From: Roseburia sp. 831b
GTDB taxonomy: Bacteria > Bacillota > Clostridia > Lachnospirales > Lachnospiraceae
Direction: 5' to 3'
Assembly (NCBI RefSeq): GCF_001940165.2
Contig: NZ_CP135162.1
Span: 2,290,001 to 2,354,000, forward strand
DNA length: 64,000 nt
Below the pieces are notes generated by a model. It did not search any database, was not told the origin of the DNA, and saw only the letters and a program-made list of their open reading frames with translations. A program made the position numbers and the translations under genes. Below, piece after piece: positions 17,161-25,444 of this stretch. The stretch's first letter is position 1. Each line of letters starts with the position of its first letter.

Positions 17161-18204
17161 TTATTTGTTACCCATTTCAGCTTTTAATGCTGCTGTTAAT
17201 GCTGGAACAATCTTATTTAAGTCTCCTACCATACCGTAATCAGCTACATCGAAGATTGGAGCATCTTCATCTTTGTTGATTGCGATGATAAGATCAGAAT
17301 CTTCCATACCTGCAACGTGCTGGATTGCTCCAGAAATACCGATTGCGAAGTAAATCTGTGGACGAACTGTTTTACCTGTCTGTCCAACCTGAAGATCTAC
17401 TGGTAACCAGCCATTTTCAACAACGGCACGGGAACAGCTTACGGTACCACCAAGTACTTCTGCTAAATCCTCTAATAATTTGAAGTTCTCTTTAGAACCA
17501 ACACCACGTCCACCAGAAACTAAGATCTTAGCGTCCATGATATTTGCTGTTGTCTTAACAGCTTTTACGATATTTAAGATTTCAACATATCTGTTGTCTG
17601 GTGTGAATCCAGGATTGAACTCTTCTACGTTTGCTTTTGCACCTTTGATTGGAGCAATTTTCTGCATAACACCAGGACGAACGGTTGCCATCTGTGGACG
17701 GTTGTCCGGGCAAGCGATTGTAGCGATTGTGTTACCACCGAATGCAGGACGAGTCATTAATAACTGGTTATGTTTCTGTTCCTGTCCAGCAACTGCTTTG
17801 AGTGGGAAATCACCAATCTCAAGAACAGTACAGTCTGCTGTAAGACCTGTTTTTACTCTTGCTGATACAGTAGGACCAAGATCACGTCCGATTGCTGTAG
17901 CACCTACTAACATAATTTCAGGTTTGTATTTGTTGATTACAGATGCAAGTGCATGTGCATATGGCTCTGTTCTGTAATCTTTTAATTCTGGATCATCAAC
18001 AAGGATGACTCTGTCAGCGCCGTATTCAGCTAACTGATCTGCAAGTCCTTTTACACCGGAACCAAGAAGTACTGCTGTAACTTCTGTGTTTAAATCTTTT
18101 GCTAAGTCTTTACCTTTGCCGAGCAATTCGAATGCTACGCCATCTAATACGTTATCTACCTGCTGTGCAAAGACAAATACTCCTTTATATTCTTCTAAAC
18201 CCAT
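17161..18204 (-). CDS. etfA: Electron transfer flavoprotein alpha subunit
   Basis: EtfA pairs with EtfB and butyryl-CoA dehydrogenase. In butyrate-forming Clostridia this complex bifurcates NADH electrons to crotonyl-CoA and ferredoxin. The 347-residue protein has the N-terminal Rossmann-like half and the C-terminal FAD-binding half, with LVSGGRGVGSKENF near residue 225, VGQTGKTVRPQIYFAIGISGAIQH and the final INKDEDAPIFDVADYGMVGD. I give the ATG at 18204; GTG codons at 18213 and 18216 are possible starts because AAGGA lies just before them. It is the last gene of the operon. Confidence 0.95.
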   Translation of the reverse strand: MGLEEYKGVFVFAQQVDNVLDGVAFELLGKGKDLAKDLNTEVTAVLLGSGVKGLADQLAEYGADRVILVDDPELKDYRTEPYAHALASVINKYKPEIMLVGATAIGRDLGPTVSARVKTGLTADCTVLEIGDFPLKAVAGQEQKHNQLLMTRPAFGGNTIATIACPDNRPQMATVRPGVMQKIAPIKGAKANVEEFNPGFTPDNRYVEILNIVKAVKTTANIMDAKILVSGGRGVGSKENFKLLEDLAEVLGGTVSCSRAVVENGWLPVDLQVGQTGKTVRPQIYFAIGISGAIQHVAGMEDSDLIIAINKDEDAPIFDVADYGMVGDLNKIVPALTAALKAEMGNK

Positions 18205-18231
18205 TTTATTCACCACTTTTCCTTATTTTTA

Positions 18232-19017
18232 TTAGATAATATGTTTCTCTTTGAATTTACCGATTAATGCGCTTACTAATTCATCTGCAGAATCGCCAGG
18301 TAACATTTCGCCTGCTCCCTTTGGTACCTTATCAGATGCTTTTGCAATCTTAGTAGGTGAACCTTTTAAACCAAGGTCAGAATCATCTACATCTTTTAAG
18401 TCTGCTCTGCCCCATACGGTTACTTCTTTGTCAAATGCATCGAAGATTCCGCCTGGAGTCATGTAACGTGGCTCGTTTAATTCGGAAAGAGCTGTTACTA
18501 AGCAAGGCATTTTTGCTTTTAATTCATGATATCTGTCTTCGAACTGACGCTGTACAATAACAGAATCACCTTCTACTTTGATACCCTGTGCATAAGAAAT
18601 TACTGGAAGTCCAAGATGTTCTGCAATCTGTGGTCCAACCTGAGCGGTATCACCATCGATAGCCTGACGTCCTGTGATAATCAAATCATAATCTAAGTTA
18701 CGAAGAGCTCCAGCGATTGTAGTAGATGTTGCCCATGTATCAGCTCCACCTAATACTCTGTCTGTTACAAGGATTGCTTCATCAGCACCCATTGCTAATG
18801 CTTCACGTAATACAGCATCAGCTTTTGGAAGTCCCATTGTAAGAACTGTAACTTTTGCTCCTGTTTCGTCTTTAATTTTAAGTGCTGCCTCAAGACCAGC
18901 TTTATCATCTGGGTTCATGATAGCAAGCATTGCTGCTCTATCAAGAGTTCCATCTGGGTTAAATTTAACTCCACCCTTTGTATCAGGAACCTGTTTAATA
19001 CATACTACGATATTCAT
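18232..19017 (-). CDS. etfB: Electron transfer flavoprotein beta subunit
   Basis: A 261-residue EtfB starting MNIVVCIKQVPDTKGGVKFNPDGTL. The ADP-ribose-type nucleotide motif appears as VLTMGLPKADAVLREALAMGADEAILV, followed by DLIITGRQAIDGDTAQVGPQIAEHLGLP. In bifurcating complexes EtfB carries the bifurcating FAD. It lies between bcd and etfA, the usual clostridial order. Confidence 0.96.
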   Translation of the reverse strand: MNIVVCIKQVPDTKGGVKFNPDGTLDRAAMLAIMNPDDKAGLEAALKIKDETGAKVTVLTMGLPKADAVLREALAMGADEAILVTDRVLGGADTWATSTTIAGALRNLDYDLIITGRQAIDGDTAQVGPQIAEHLGLPVISYAQGIKVEGDSVIVQRQFEDRYHELKAKMPCLVTALSELNEPRYMTPGGIFDAFDKEVTVWGRADLKDVDDSDLGLKGSPTKIAKASDKVPKGAGEMLPGDSADELVSALIGKFKEKHII

Positions 19018-19068
19018 GTATTTTCCACTCCTTATGTTATTATATTTGATATGCGGATTGAATCGCGA

Positions 19069-20223
19069 CTATTTCAGTAAAGAACCTGAGATTACCATTC
19101 TCTGAACTTCGCTTGTTCCTTCATAAATCTCTGTGATCTTAGCATCACGCATCATACGTTCTACATCGTATTCTCTGATGTATCCGTATCCACCGAATAA
19201 CTGAACACATTCTGTTGTTACAGCCATTGCTGTTTCAGCAGCAAATAATTTTGCTTTTGCAGCTTCTACAGAGTAAACTTTCTGAGTAGCTTTTGCCATT
19301 GCAGCTTTGTAAACTAACATCTGAGCAGCCTCTACTCTTGTAGCCATATCAGCTAATTTGAACTGTGTATTCTGCTGCTGAGCGATAGAACGTCCGAACT
19401 GTTTTCTTTCTTTGGTGTAAGCAATTGTTCTCTCTAATGCACCTTCTGCAATACCAAGTGCCTGAGCAGCAATACCGATACGTCCACCATCAAGTGTATG
19501 CATAGCGATTGGGAAACCTTTTCCTTCTGGTCCAAGTAATGCATCCTTTGGAATTCTGCAGTCTTCGAAGATTAATTCGTATGTAGAAGAACCACGGATA
19601 CCCATCTTCTTCTCTTTTGTTCCGAAGGAGAATCCTGGAGCACCTTTTTCTACGATAAATGCGGAGAAGTTCTTTTTCTTTCTTCCTCTCTTATCTTCTG
19701 TGATGCTTGTGATTGCGATTACGATATAAACATCTGCAACTTTACCGTTTGTGATAAAGCATTTAGATCCGTTTAATACCCATTCATCACCATCTAATAC
19801 AGCCTTTGTCTGAGCTCCCTGAGCATCAGTACCAGCACCTGGCTCTGTTAATGCGAAAGCACCTAACTTCTCACCTGTTGCTAAAGGTCTTACATATTTC
19901 TGTTTCTGTTCTTCTGTACCGTATGTCATGATAGGATCGATACAAAGAGAAGTATGTGCAGATACAATTACACCTGTAGTTCCGCAAACTTTTGATAATT
20001 CTTCTACACACATAACATATGTTAATGGATCACATCCCTGTCCGCCATATTCCTTTGGCACTGGAATTCCCATGAATCCATATTTTCCCATTTTGTCTAC
20101 TGTTCCCTGTGGGAATACTTCTGTCTCATCCACTTCCTGAGCCAGAGGTTTTACTTCATTCTCAGCAAAGTCTCTGAAAAGAGATCTCGCCATTTCATGT
20201 TTCTTGTCTAAAGTGAAATCCAT
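19069..20223 (-). CDS. bcd: Butyryl-CoA dehydrogenase
   Basis: A 384-residue short-chain acyl-CoA dehydrogenase that reduces crotonyl-CoA to butyryl-CoA with EtfAB. It starts MDFTLDKKHEMARSLFRDFAENEV. The signatures ALTEPGAGTDAQG (FAD and substrate loop), QLFGGYGYIREYDVERMMRDAKI and the catalytic glutamate in ITEIYEGTSEVQR near residue 367 are present. The ATG at 20223 has GGAGG ten bases upstream. Operon context makes the butyryl-CoA assignment firm. Confidence 0.95.
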   Translation of the reverse strand: MDFTLDKKHEMARSLFRDFAENEVKPLAQEVDETEVFPQGTVDKMGKYGFMGIPVPKEYGGQGCDPLTYVMCVEELSKVCGTTGVIVSAHTSLCIDPIMTYGTEEQKQKYVRPLATGEKLGAFALTEPGAGTDAQGAQTKAVLDGDEWVLNGSKCFITNGKVADVYIVIAITSITEDKRGRKKKNFSAFIVEKGAPGFSFGTKEKKMGIRGSSTYELIFEDCRIPKDALLGPEGKGFPIAMHTLDGGRIGIAAQALGIAEGALERTIAYTKERKQFGRSIAQQQNTQFKLADMATRVEAAQMLVYKAAMAKATQKVYSVEAAKAKLFAAETAMAVTTECVQLFGGYGYIREYDVERMMRDAKITEIYEGTSEVQRMVISGSLLK

Positions 20224-20260
20224 GATTTCAAATCCTCCTTGTTTTTGTGGAGAAAAATCC

Positions 20261-20279
20261 AATTTCACATTGTGAAATT
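20261..20279. repeat. Palindrome between hbd and bcd
   Basis: AATTTCACA/TGTGAAATT, a perfect 9-bp inverted repeat around one central base, in the 102-bp gap between hbd and bcd. It does not match the Rex consensus and has no T-run. It could be an operator or an RNA-processing stem. Confidence 0.5.
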
Positions 20280-20325
20280 TGTCCCCTCTGAACGAGGAGA
20301 GGATTTTCCTCCTTCATTTTTCTAA

Positions 20326-21198
20326 TTACTGAGCGTCTACTGGTGTCTTTGTACGATCTGCATTGTATACATAGAAACCTTTTCCGCTCTTAGCACCGAG
20401 GTTACCACCACGTACCATTTTACGGATTAATGGGCAAGCACGATATTTGCTGTCGCCTGTCTCTTTGTAAAGAACGTCCATAATTGCAAGGCAGATATCA
20501 AGACCGATGAAATCACCTAACTCTAATGGTCCCATTGGATGGTTTGCACCAAGTTTCATAGCTGCATCGATACCAGCGATATCAGATACACCTTCCATCT
20601 TGATGAAAGCTGCTTCGTTGATCATTGGGATTAAGATACGGTTTACAACGAATCCTGCTGCTTCATTTACCTGTACAGGTGTTTTGCCGATTTCTACAGA
20701 AATCTTCTTGATAGCTTCTACAGTTTCAACAGGAGTATTTACACCTGCGATAACTTCGATTAATTTCATACGATCTGCTGGGTTGAAGAAATGCATACCA
20801 ACCATTGGACGGTTTAATCCGTTTCCGATTTCTGTGATAGAAAGGCTGGATGTGTTAGATGCAAAAATACAATCTGGTTTTGCAATCTCATCTAATTCTT
20901 TGAATGTTGTTTTCTTAACCTGCATATCTTCAAATGCAGCTTCAACGATTAAATCACAGTCTTTGCAAAGGTTTTCTTTTAAACCAGGAGTGATTTTAGC
21001 AACGATTGCATCAACAGCTTCCTGTGTCATTTTTCCTTTTTCTACAAGTCTTGCATAGCCTTTTTTGATTTTTTCTTTTCCAGCTTCTGCCCACTCCTGT
21101 TTGATATCACAGAGTGCTACTTCATATCCATCTACCTGAGCAAATGCTTTTGCAATGCCCTGTCCCATTGTTCCTGCGCCAATAACTCCAACTTTCAT
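20326..21198 (-). CDS. hbd: 3-hydroxybutyryl-CoA dehydrogenase
   Basis: A 290-residue enzyme that reduces acetoacetyl-CoA to 3-hydroxybutyryl-CoA. The NAD(P) motif GVIGAGTMGQGIA opens the protein. The catalytic histidine lies in GMHFFNPADRMKLIEVI near residue 138, and NEAAGFVVNRI and GPLELGDFIGLDICL follow in the C-terminal domain. Length and motifs match clostridial Hbd. It follows thl after a 92-bp gap with no crotonase gene between. Confidence 0.96.
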   Translation of the reverse strand: MKVGVIGAGTMGQGIAKAFAQVDGYEVALCDIKQEWAEAGKEKIKKGYARLVEKGKMTQEAVDAIVAKITPGLKENLCKDCDLIVEAAFEDMQVKKTTFKELDEIAKPDCIFASNTSSLSITEIGNGLNRPMVGMHFFNPADRMKLIEVIAGVNTPVETVEAIKKISVEIGKTPVQVNEAAGFVVNRILIPMINEAAFIKMEGVSDIAGIDAAMKLGANHPMGPLELGDFIGLDICLAIMDVLYKETGDSKYRACPLIRKMVRGGNLGAKSGKGFYVYNADRTKTPVDAQ

Positions 21199-21290
21199 GT
21201 TAGTTCTCCTTTTTATATAAAAACTATAATGTATTACTGCTTACGTAAACGGAACAGCCTGCCGCAGCAAGCCGTTCCAACTATGTAATC

Positions 21291-22475
21291 TTAGTATTTC
21301 TCAACGATTGTAGAGCAGCCCATTCCGCCACCGATACATAAAGTAGCAAGACCTCTCTTAGCATCTCTCTTCTGCATCTCATGTAATAATGTAACTAAGA
21401 TACGGCATCCTGATGCTCCAACCGGATGTCCAAGTGCGATTGCACCACCGTTTACATTTACTTTAGACATATCGAATTTCAAATCTCTTGCAACAGCGAT
21501 TGACTGAGCAGCGAATGCTTCGTTTGCTTCGATTAAGTCCATATCGTCGATTGTAAGTCCTGTTCTCTCTAATACTTTTCTTGTAGAAGCAACTGGTCCA
21601 ACACCCATGATTTCAGGTTCAACACCACCGAGTGCTCCAGCTACCCATGTAGCCATTGGTGTAACACCAAGTTCTTTTGCTTTTTCTTCGCTCATAACAA
21701 CGATTGCAGCTGCACCATCGTTGATACCGGAAGCATTACCAGCTGTAACAAGTCCGCCTTCTTTTCCAGAACAGCATCTTAATTTTGATAAAGATTCTGC
21801 TGTTGTACCTGGACGTGGTCCTTCATCTTTTACGAAATCAACGATTTCTTTCTTAACTTTTACTGGTACTGGTACGATTTCATCATCGAATTTACCTTCA
21901 GCAATAGCTTTTTCACATTTCTGCTGGCTGTTTGCTGAGAACTCATCTAATTCTTCTCTTGTAATGCCATATTTATCACATACGTTCTCTGCTGTAATCA
22001 TCATGTGGTAATGATTGAATGCATCTGTTAATGCATCGTTTACCATTGTATCGATGATTGTTGCATTGTTCATACGATATCCAAAACGAGCTTTTGTCAT
22101 AGCGTATGGAGCCATGGACATGTTTTCCATACCACCTGCTACAACGATGTCTGCCTGACCAGCAAGAATCTGTGCTGCTGCTTCATTGACACATTTCAAA
22201 CCGGAACCACAAACTACGTTCAAAGTAACTGCTGGTACTTCAATTGGTAATCCTGCTTTGATAGATGCCTGACGTGCAACGTTCTGTCCCTGTGCTGCCT
22301 GGATAACACATCCCATAAGAACTTCGTCAACCTGTTCTGGTTTTACTCCAGCTCTCTTTAATGCTTCTTTGATTACGATTGCTCCTAATTCTGGTGCTGG
22401 AGTATTGCTTAATGCTCCACCCATTTTACCAATTGCGGTACGGCATGCGCCTGCTAAAACTACTTTTCCTGCCAT
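21291..22475 (-). CDS. thlA: Acetyl-CoA C-acetyltransferase (thiolase)
   Basis: A 394-residue biosynthetic thiolase that condenses two acetyl-CoA to acetoacetyl-CoA, the first step to butyrate. The nucleophilic cysteine is in [15 protein letters not shown] near residue 88. The active-site histidine is in [15 protein letters not shown] near 350, and the second cysteine is in [10 protein letters not shown] near 380. It is the first gene of the operon, downstream of two Rex-type operators. Confidence 0.96.
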   Translation of the reverse strand: MAGKVVLAGACRTAIGKMGGALSNTPAPELGAIVIKEALKRAGVKPEQVDEVLMGCVIQAAQGQNVARQASIKAGLPIEVPAVTLNVVCGSGLKCVNEAAAQILAGQADIVVAGGMENMSMAPYAMTKARFGYRMNNATIIDTMVNDALTDAFNHYHMMITAENVCDKYGITREELDEFSANSQQKCEKAIAEGKFDDEIVPVPVKVKKEIVDFVKDEGPRPGTTAESLSKLRCCSGKEGGLVTAGNASGINDGAAAIVVMSEEKAKELGVTPMATWVAGALGGVEPEIMGVGPVASTRKVLERTGLTIDDMDLIEANEAFAAQSIAVARDLKFDMSKVNVNGGAIALGHPVGASGCRILVTLLHEMQKRDAKRGLATLCIGGGMGCSTIVEKY

Positions 22476-22513
22476 TTTCTCGTCTCCTTTTTCTAATAGG
22501 TTTCGCTCTGATA

Positions 22514-22531
22514 CTGTTAATTTTTTAACAA
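22514..22531 (-). promoter_or_regulatory. Candidate Rex operator, proximal
   Basis: The complement reads TTGTTAAAAAATTAACAG, matching the clostridial Rex consensus TTGTTAANNNNTTAACAA at 13 of 14 defined positions. It lies 39 bp before the thlA ATG. Rex senses the NADH/NAD ratio and represses butyrate genes in several Clostridia. Confidence 0.75.
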
Positions 22532-22740
22532 TATTTGGGCTAAAAAAAAATAAATTTCAAATATTTCATTTAAAATTTATGTTTTCATGGTCGTGAAGTC
22601 ATAAAACAGCTTGTTTTCCGCTTGTTTACTGACTTTTTCTTACTTCCTCATGCTATCACACTTTACTCTGAAATGCAAGATATTTCTTCTTATTTTTTTC
22701 AGTTCCTTTTCGTTGTGGTATCGCATGACCATACCAATAT

Positions 22741-22760
22741 CCCGTATTTTCGGGCTTTTT
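22741..22760 (+). terminator. Orphan plus-strand terminator-like hairpin
   Basis: CCCG/CGGG with a TATTTT-type loop followed by CTTTTTTTG. A second small hairpin (GGTAT/ATACC, about 22716-22734) lies just before it. No plus-strand gene ends here, so it may close a short RNA or be fortuitous. Confidence 0.4.
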
Positions 22761-22778
22761 TTGTTAAAAACTTAACAT
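22761..22778 (-). promoter_or_regulatory. Candidate Rex operator, distal
   Basis: TTGTTAAAAACTTAACAT on the plus strand matches the Rex consensus at 13 of 14 defined positions. A weak promoter reading toward thlA overlaps it (TTGCTA, 17 bp, TGTTAA on the minus strand). The rest of the 388-bp gap (22476-22863) is AT-rich with imperfect palindromes and no gene. Confidence 0.65.
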
Positions 22779-22794
22779 TGTTTTTTCTAAAAAT

Positions 22795-22842
22795 TAGCAA
22801 AAAGAAAGCAGAATTTGTGCACAATACACAATTCTGCTTTCT
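22795..22842 (-). terminator. Intrinsic terminator of the hydrolase gene
   Basis: Thirteen-bp perfect stem AGAAAGCAGAATT/AATTCTGCTTTCT (22803-22842), then TTTTTG on the minus strand, 22 bp after the stop at 22864. Confidence 0.9.
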
Positions 22843-22863
22843 AATGTGAACGCTATCATTTTT

Positions 22864-24018
22864 TTAATAAAAGACATGATTTCCGATTACGGTTCCCTGA
22901 ATGATTCCGTTGTTTCTTCTAAAGTAAAGACAGTTTAACGTAATCTGTCCATCCAGTACCGCCTGTGCTGCCTGCAGACATTCTGCATTGACACCTGCCT
23001 CCAGCCGGTACGCCAGCCTGCCGCTTGCCACCGGCGAAAATTGTCCGCTCTGATAAATAACGCCTGCAATCGTACCCGGAAAATAAGAACTTTTTACACG
23101 GTTGATGACGACACTTCCAACGGCAAGTTTTCCCTCGTAAGATTCTCCTTCTGCCTCACACTGGATAATGGCTCCTAACAGATAAAGATCCCCATCCGCC
23201 GGCACTACGGTAACGTTGGAATAGTCCTCCTGTTCCTGCGCCTTGATTGCCTCTAGTCTTGCGGCGTCTTCTTTTGCCTTTTGTAATTCGAGCTGTTCCT
23301 CGTAAGCCTCCATATCGGAAATCTGTTTCTCTAAATCCGATACATTCGACTGCGCATCCTGCAAATCTTGTGCCGCCTCATTGATTTTTGCCTGTGTCGA
23401 GGAAATCAGACTGCTTACATTCTCTTTTTTCTTCTGTGCTTCCTGCTGCATTGCCACAAGTTCTTCCTTTTGAGAGGACAGCTCCTCTTTTTGTGCTGCA
23501 ATGTCCTCCTGAAGCTTGTTATAAGTTTCTAGCATATTACGGTCGTATTCATTAATTTCCTTAATATATTCTGTCCGGTTAAAAAAATCGGATACGGACT
23601 CTGACTCAAGCAGCATCTGAAGCATTGTTGTATTCCCATTCTCATACATGTACTGAATGCGAATCTTCATATCTTCATACTGCTTCTTCGAATCCTCCTG
23701 TGCTTTCGTAAGCTTTGCATCGGTCTCCTCAATCTCTTCTTCCTTCTCCTGAATCTGTTCCTCTAAATCATTCAATTCACCCGTGACCGTTGAAAGCTGT
23801 TTATTTAACCCGGACAAGTCCCCTTCTAAACCCGCTTTTTCATCCGCAATATCGTCTGCGGCATTCTGCGCATCCTCTTTTTGTCTCTGTAAATCTTCTA
23901 CTTTAGAATGTGCATCATCAATATCCGATTGTGTCGTCTCTGCAAAAACAGAACCGGTACATAAAAAACTGCATAAAAGAATAAGTGCAATCATTCTTGT
24001 TACTCTATTTTTTTTCAT
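22864..24018 (-). CDS. Secreted coiled-coil cell-wall hydrolase (PcsB-like N-terminus, SleB-type catalytic domain)
   Basis: A 384-residue exported protein. The signal peptide is MKKNRVTRMIALILLCSFLCTGSVFA, with cleavage after VFA (26). Residues about 28-265 form long coiled coils of the PcsB/CwlO type. The C-terminal Hydrolase_2 (SleB/CwlJ) domain runs from LYLLGAIIQCEAEGESYEGKLAVGSVVINRV to the end; the glutamate in QCEAEGE is the expected catalytic residue. It probably cleaves peptidoglycan during growth, with the coiled coil as a control or FtsEX-interaction arm; that last point is by analogy. Confidence 0.88.
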   Translation of the reverse strand: MKKNRVTRMIALILLCSFLCTGSVFAETTQSDIDDAHSKVEDLQRQKEDAQNAADDIADEKAGLEGDLSGLNKQLSTVTGELNDLEEQIQEKEEEIEETDAKLTKAQEDSKKQYEDMKIRIQYMYENGNTTMLQMLLESESVSDFFNRTEYIKEINEYDRNMLETYNKLQEDIAAQKEELSSQKEELVAMQQEAQKKKENVSSLISSTQAKINEAAQDLQDAQSNVSDLEKQISDMEAYEEQLELQKAKEDAARLEAIKAQEQEDYSNVTVVPADGDLYLLGAIIQCEAEGESYEGKLAVGSVVINRVKSSYFPGTIAGVIYQSGQFSPVASGRLAYRLEAGVNAECLQAAQAVLDGQITLNCLYFRRNNGIIQGTVIGNHVFY

Positions 24019-24049
24019 TGTAATCTCCTAAATTCATCCATCTAACGAC

Positions 24050-24078
24050 ATGATAGCAGATTGTATTTCACGTTTCAA
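24050..24078 (-). promoter_or_regulatory. Promoter of the SleB-type hydrolase gene
   Basis: TTGAAA (24073-24078 on the complement), a 17-bp spacer and TATCAT (24050-24055). It overlaps the divergent promoter at 24061-24089. Confidence 0.65.
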
Positions 24079-24089
24079 TATGATAAAAT
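24061..24089 (+). promoter_or_regulatory. Promoter of the HD-GYP-like gene
   Basis: TTGTAT (24061-24066), a 17-bp spacer and TAAAAT (24084-24089), 52 bp before the ATG. Confidence 0.6.
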
Positions 24090-24141
24090 TAGTTATATTT
24101 AGCAGAATATTTTTGTTTTGGATAATAAAGGAGGGATATTC

Positions 24142-25350
24142 ATGCAATTTGTAAAAACAGCGGATTTAAAGCCTGGAATGCGGCTTGCAAAACCGATTTA
24201 CAACCGGATGGGTGTTCTTTTGTACGAGCGTGATACAAAACTTACCATTCAGGGTATCAACAGTATTGAGAATTTTGGTCTTATCGGTATCTTTATCTTA
24301 GAGCCTGCGGAGCCACTTCCACCGCTTTCCAAGGAGGATTTGGAATTTGAACAGTACCAGACGGTTTATCTGTTCAAACTTCGTGAAAACATCAAAAAAA
24401 TTCAGGAACAGAAGAATCCGGAAACTTTGCACGAACTTGTCGAGGACATCATCAAACGATATGGTTCCTTAGATCACCGTTTAAACTTCACGCAAAACCT
24501 TAGAAGCTCTGCCGACTTCACCTACAAGCATGCCATCAGCACTGCCATTTTAACTGCTTTGATTGGAAAGCAGATGGAGCTTTCCCATACGGAAAAGATG
24601 ATTTTGGTGTACGCTTCTCTTCTATATGATATTGGATACTTAAACGTTCCTTATTCGATTTTAGATAAAGGGAAAAATCTTTCGTCTGAGGAAAAGGAGC
24701 TCGTACAACGTAAACTTGAGAACGGTTATCAGCTTCTTCACCCGGAGTACAATGATTTTCAGCTGCCGGCAGCTACGTTACAGCTTATTTATTCTTATCT
24801 TTTTTCCAAAAATACGCAGCATAATGTGAAAGCGGAGTCCATCTCGCCTGTTGCGCAAAAGCTGCTTCCAATTTTACATACGGCAATCACTTTTGATAAG
24901 ATGACCGCTATGAACCTGAATCAGACACCTGTTTCAGAGATTGCGGCAATTCGGATTCTTTCCAAAGAGCCTGCCGTTTATCCTGCAAATGTCGTTTATG
25001 CGTTATCCCGCGCGATTCATATTTTACCGGTTGGCTGCAGTGTCGAACTGTCCAACGGTGACAAGGCACTTGTCTTGGAGGACAACCCGCAGGATTTCAC
25101 CAAACCACTTATTTTACGATTTGAAAATAATGAGGTTATCGATTTGAGTGACCCGGATTCTTACGCCGATTATCATGTCATTGATACGATGAAAACAATG
25201 GATAACCGTATCAAGATTGATGAAGAAACCTTAAAGCACTTTAAGGCAGATGAGAGAATCATGGAAATTGCCGAACGTTTCCGCCAGAAAAAGGCAAGAA
25301 TTGCGGCGCAACGCGCTGCGTCGGCATCTTCGGACAATGTCACCGTTTAA
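24142..25350 (+). CDS. Degenerate HD-GYP-like protein
   Basis: A 402-residue protein starting MQFVKTADLKPGMRLAKPIY, the usual N-terminal segment of HD-GYP proteins; the ATG follows GGAGG. The HD region runs from about residue 125 (KHAISTAIL) to 330. The canonical HDIGK motif is replaced by YDIGY at 162-166 and the HHExxDGxGYP motif is absent, so the metal site is broken. It is unlikely to hydrolyse cyclic di-GMP; it may bind a nucleotide or act as a scaffold. The C-terminal part repeats the HD-GYP beta extension (CSVELSNGDKALVLEDNPQDF). Confidence 0.8.
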   Translation: MQFVKTADLKPGMRLAKPIYNRMGVLLYERDTKLTIQGINSIENFGLIGIFILEPAEPLPPLSKEDLEFEQYQTVYLFKLRENIKKIQEQKNPETLHELVEDIIKRYGSLDHRLNFTQNLRSSADFTYKHAISTAILTALIGKQMELSHTEKMILVYASLLYDIGYLNVPYSILDKGKNLSSEEKELVQRKLENGYQLLHPEYNDFQLPAATLQLIYSYLFSKNTQHNVKAESISPVAQKLLPILHTAITFDKMTAMNLNQTPVSEIAAIRILSKEPAVYPANVVYALSRAIHILPVGCSVELSNGDKALVLEDNPQDFTKPLILRFENNEVIDLSDPDSYADYHVIDTMKTMDNRIKIDEETLKHFKADERIMEIAERFRQKKARIAAQRAASASSDNVTV

Positions 25351-25368
25351 TTTAACTATATTTGTAAT

Positions 25369-25440
25369 AAAAAAAAGGAGCTGTTACTTCTAATGAGTAT
25401 CCGGCATACTGGATGCACATTAGAAGTAATGCTCCTTTTT
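25369..25440. terminator. Bidirectional intrinsic terminator
   Basis: Long stem AAAAAGGAGC...TTACTTCTAATG/ATTAGAAGTAA...GCTCCTTTTT between convergent genes, with A- and T-runs on both sides. It ends both the HD-GYP-like and GH25 transcripts. Confidence 0.85.
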
Positions 25441-25444
25441 CTTA

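Noticed and set aside
20261..20279. Palindrome as a third Rex site
   Set aside because: It lacks the TTGTTAA half-sites.
20507..21058. 183-codon plus-strand ORF
   Set aside because: Antisense shadow of hbd; composition reflects the reverse frame.
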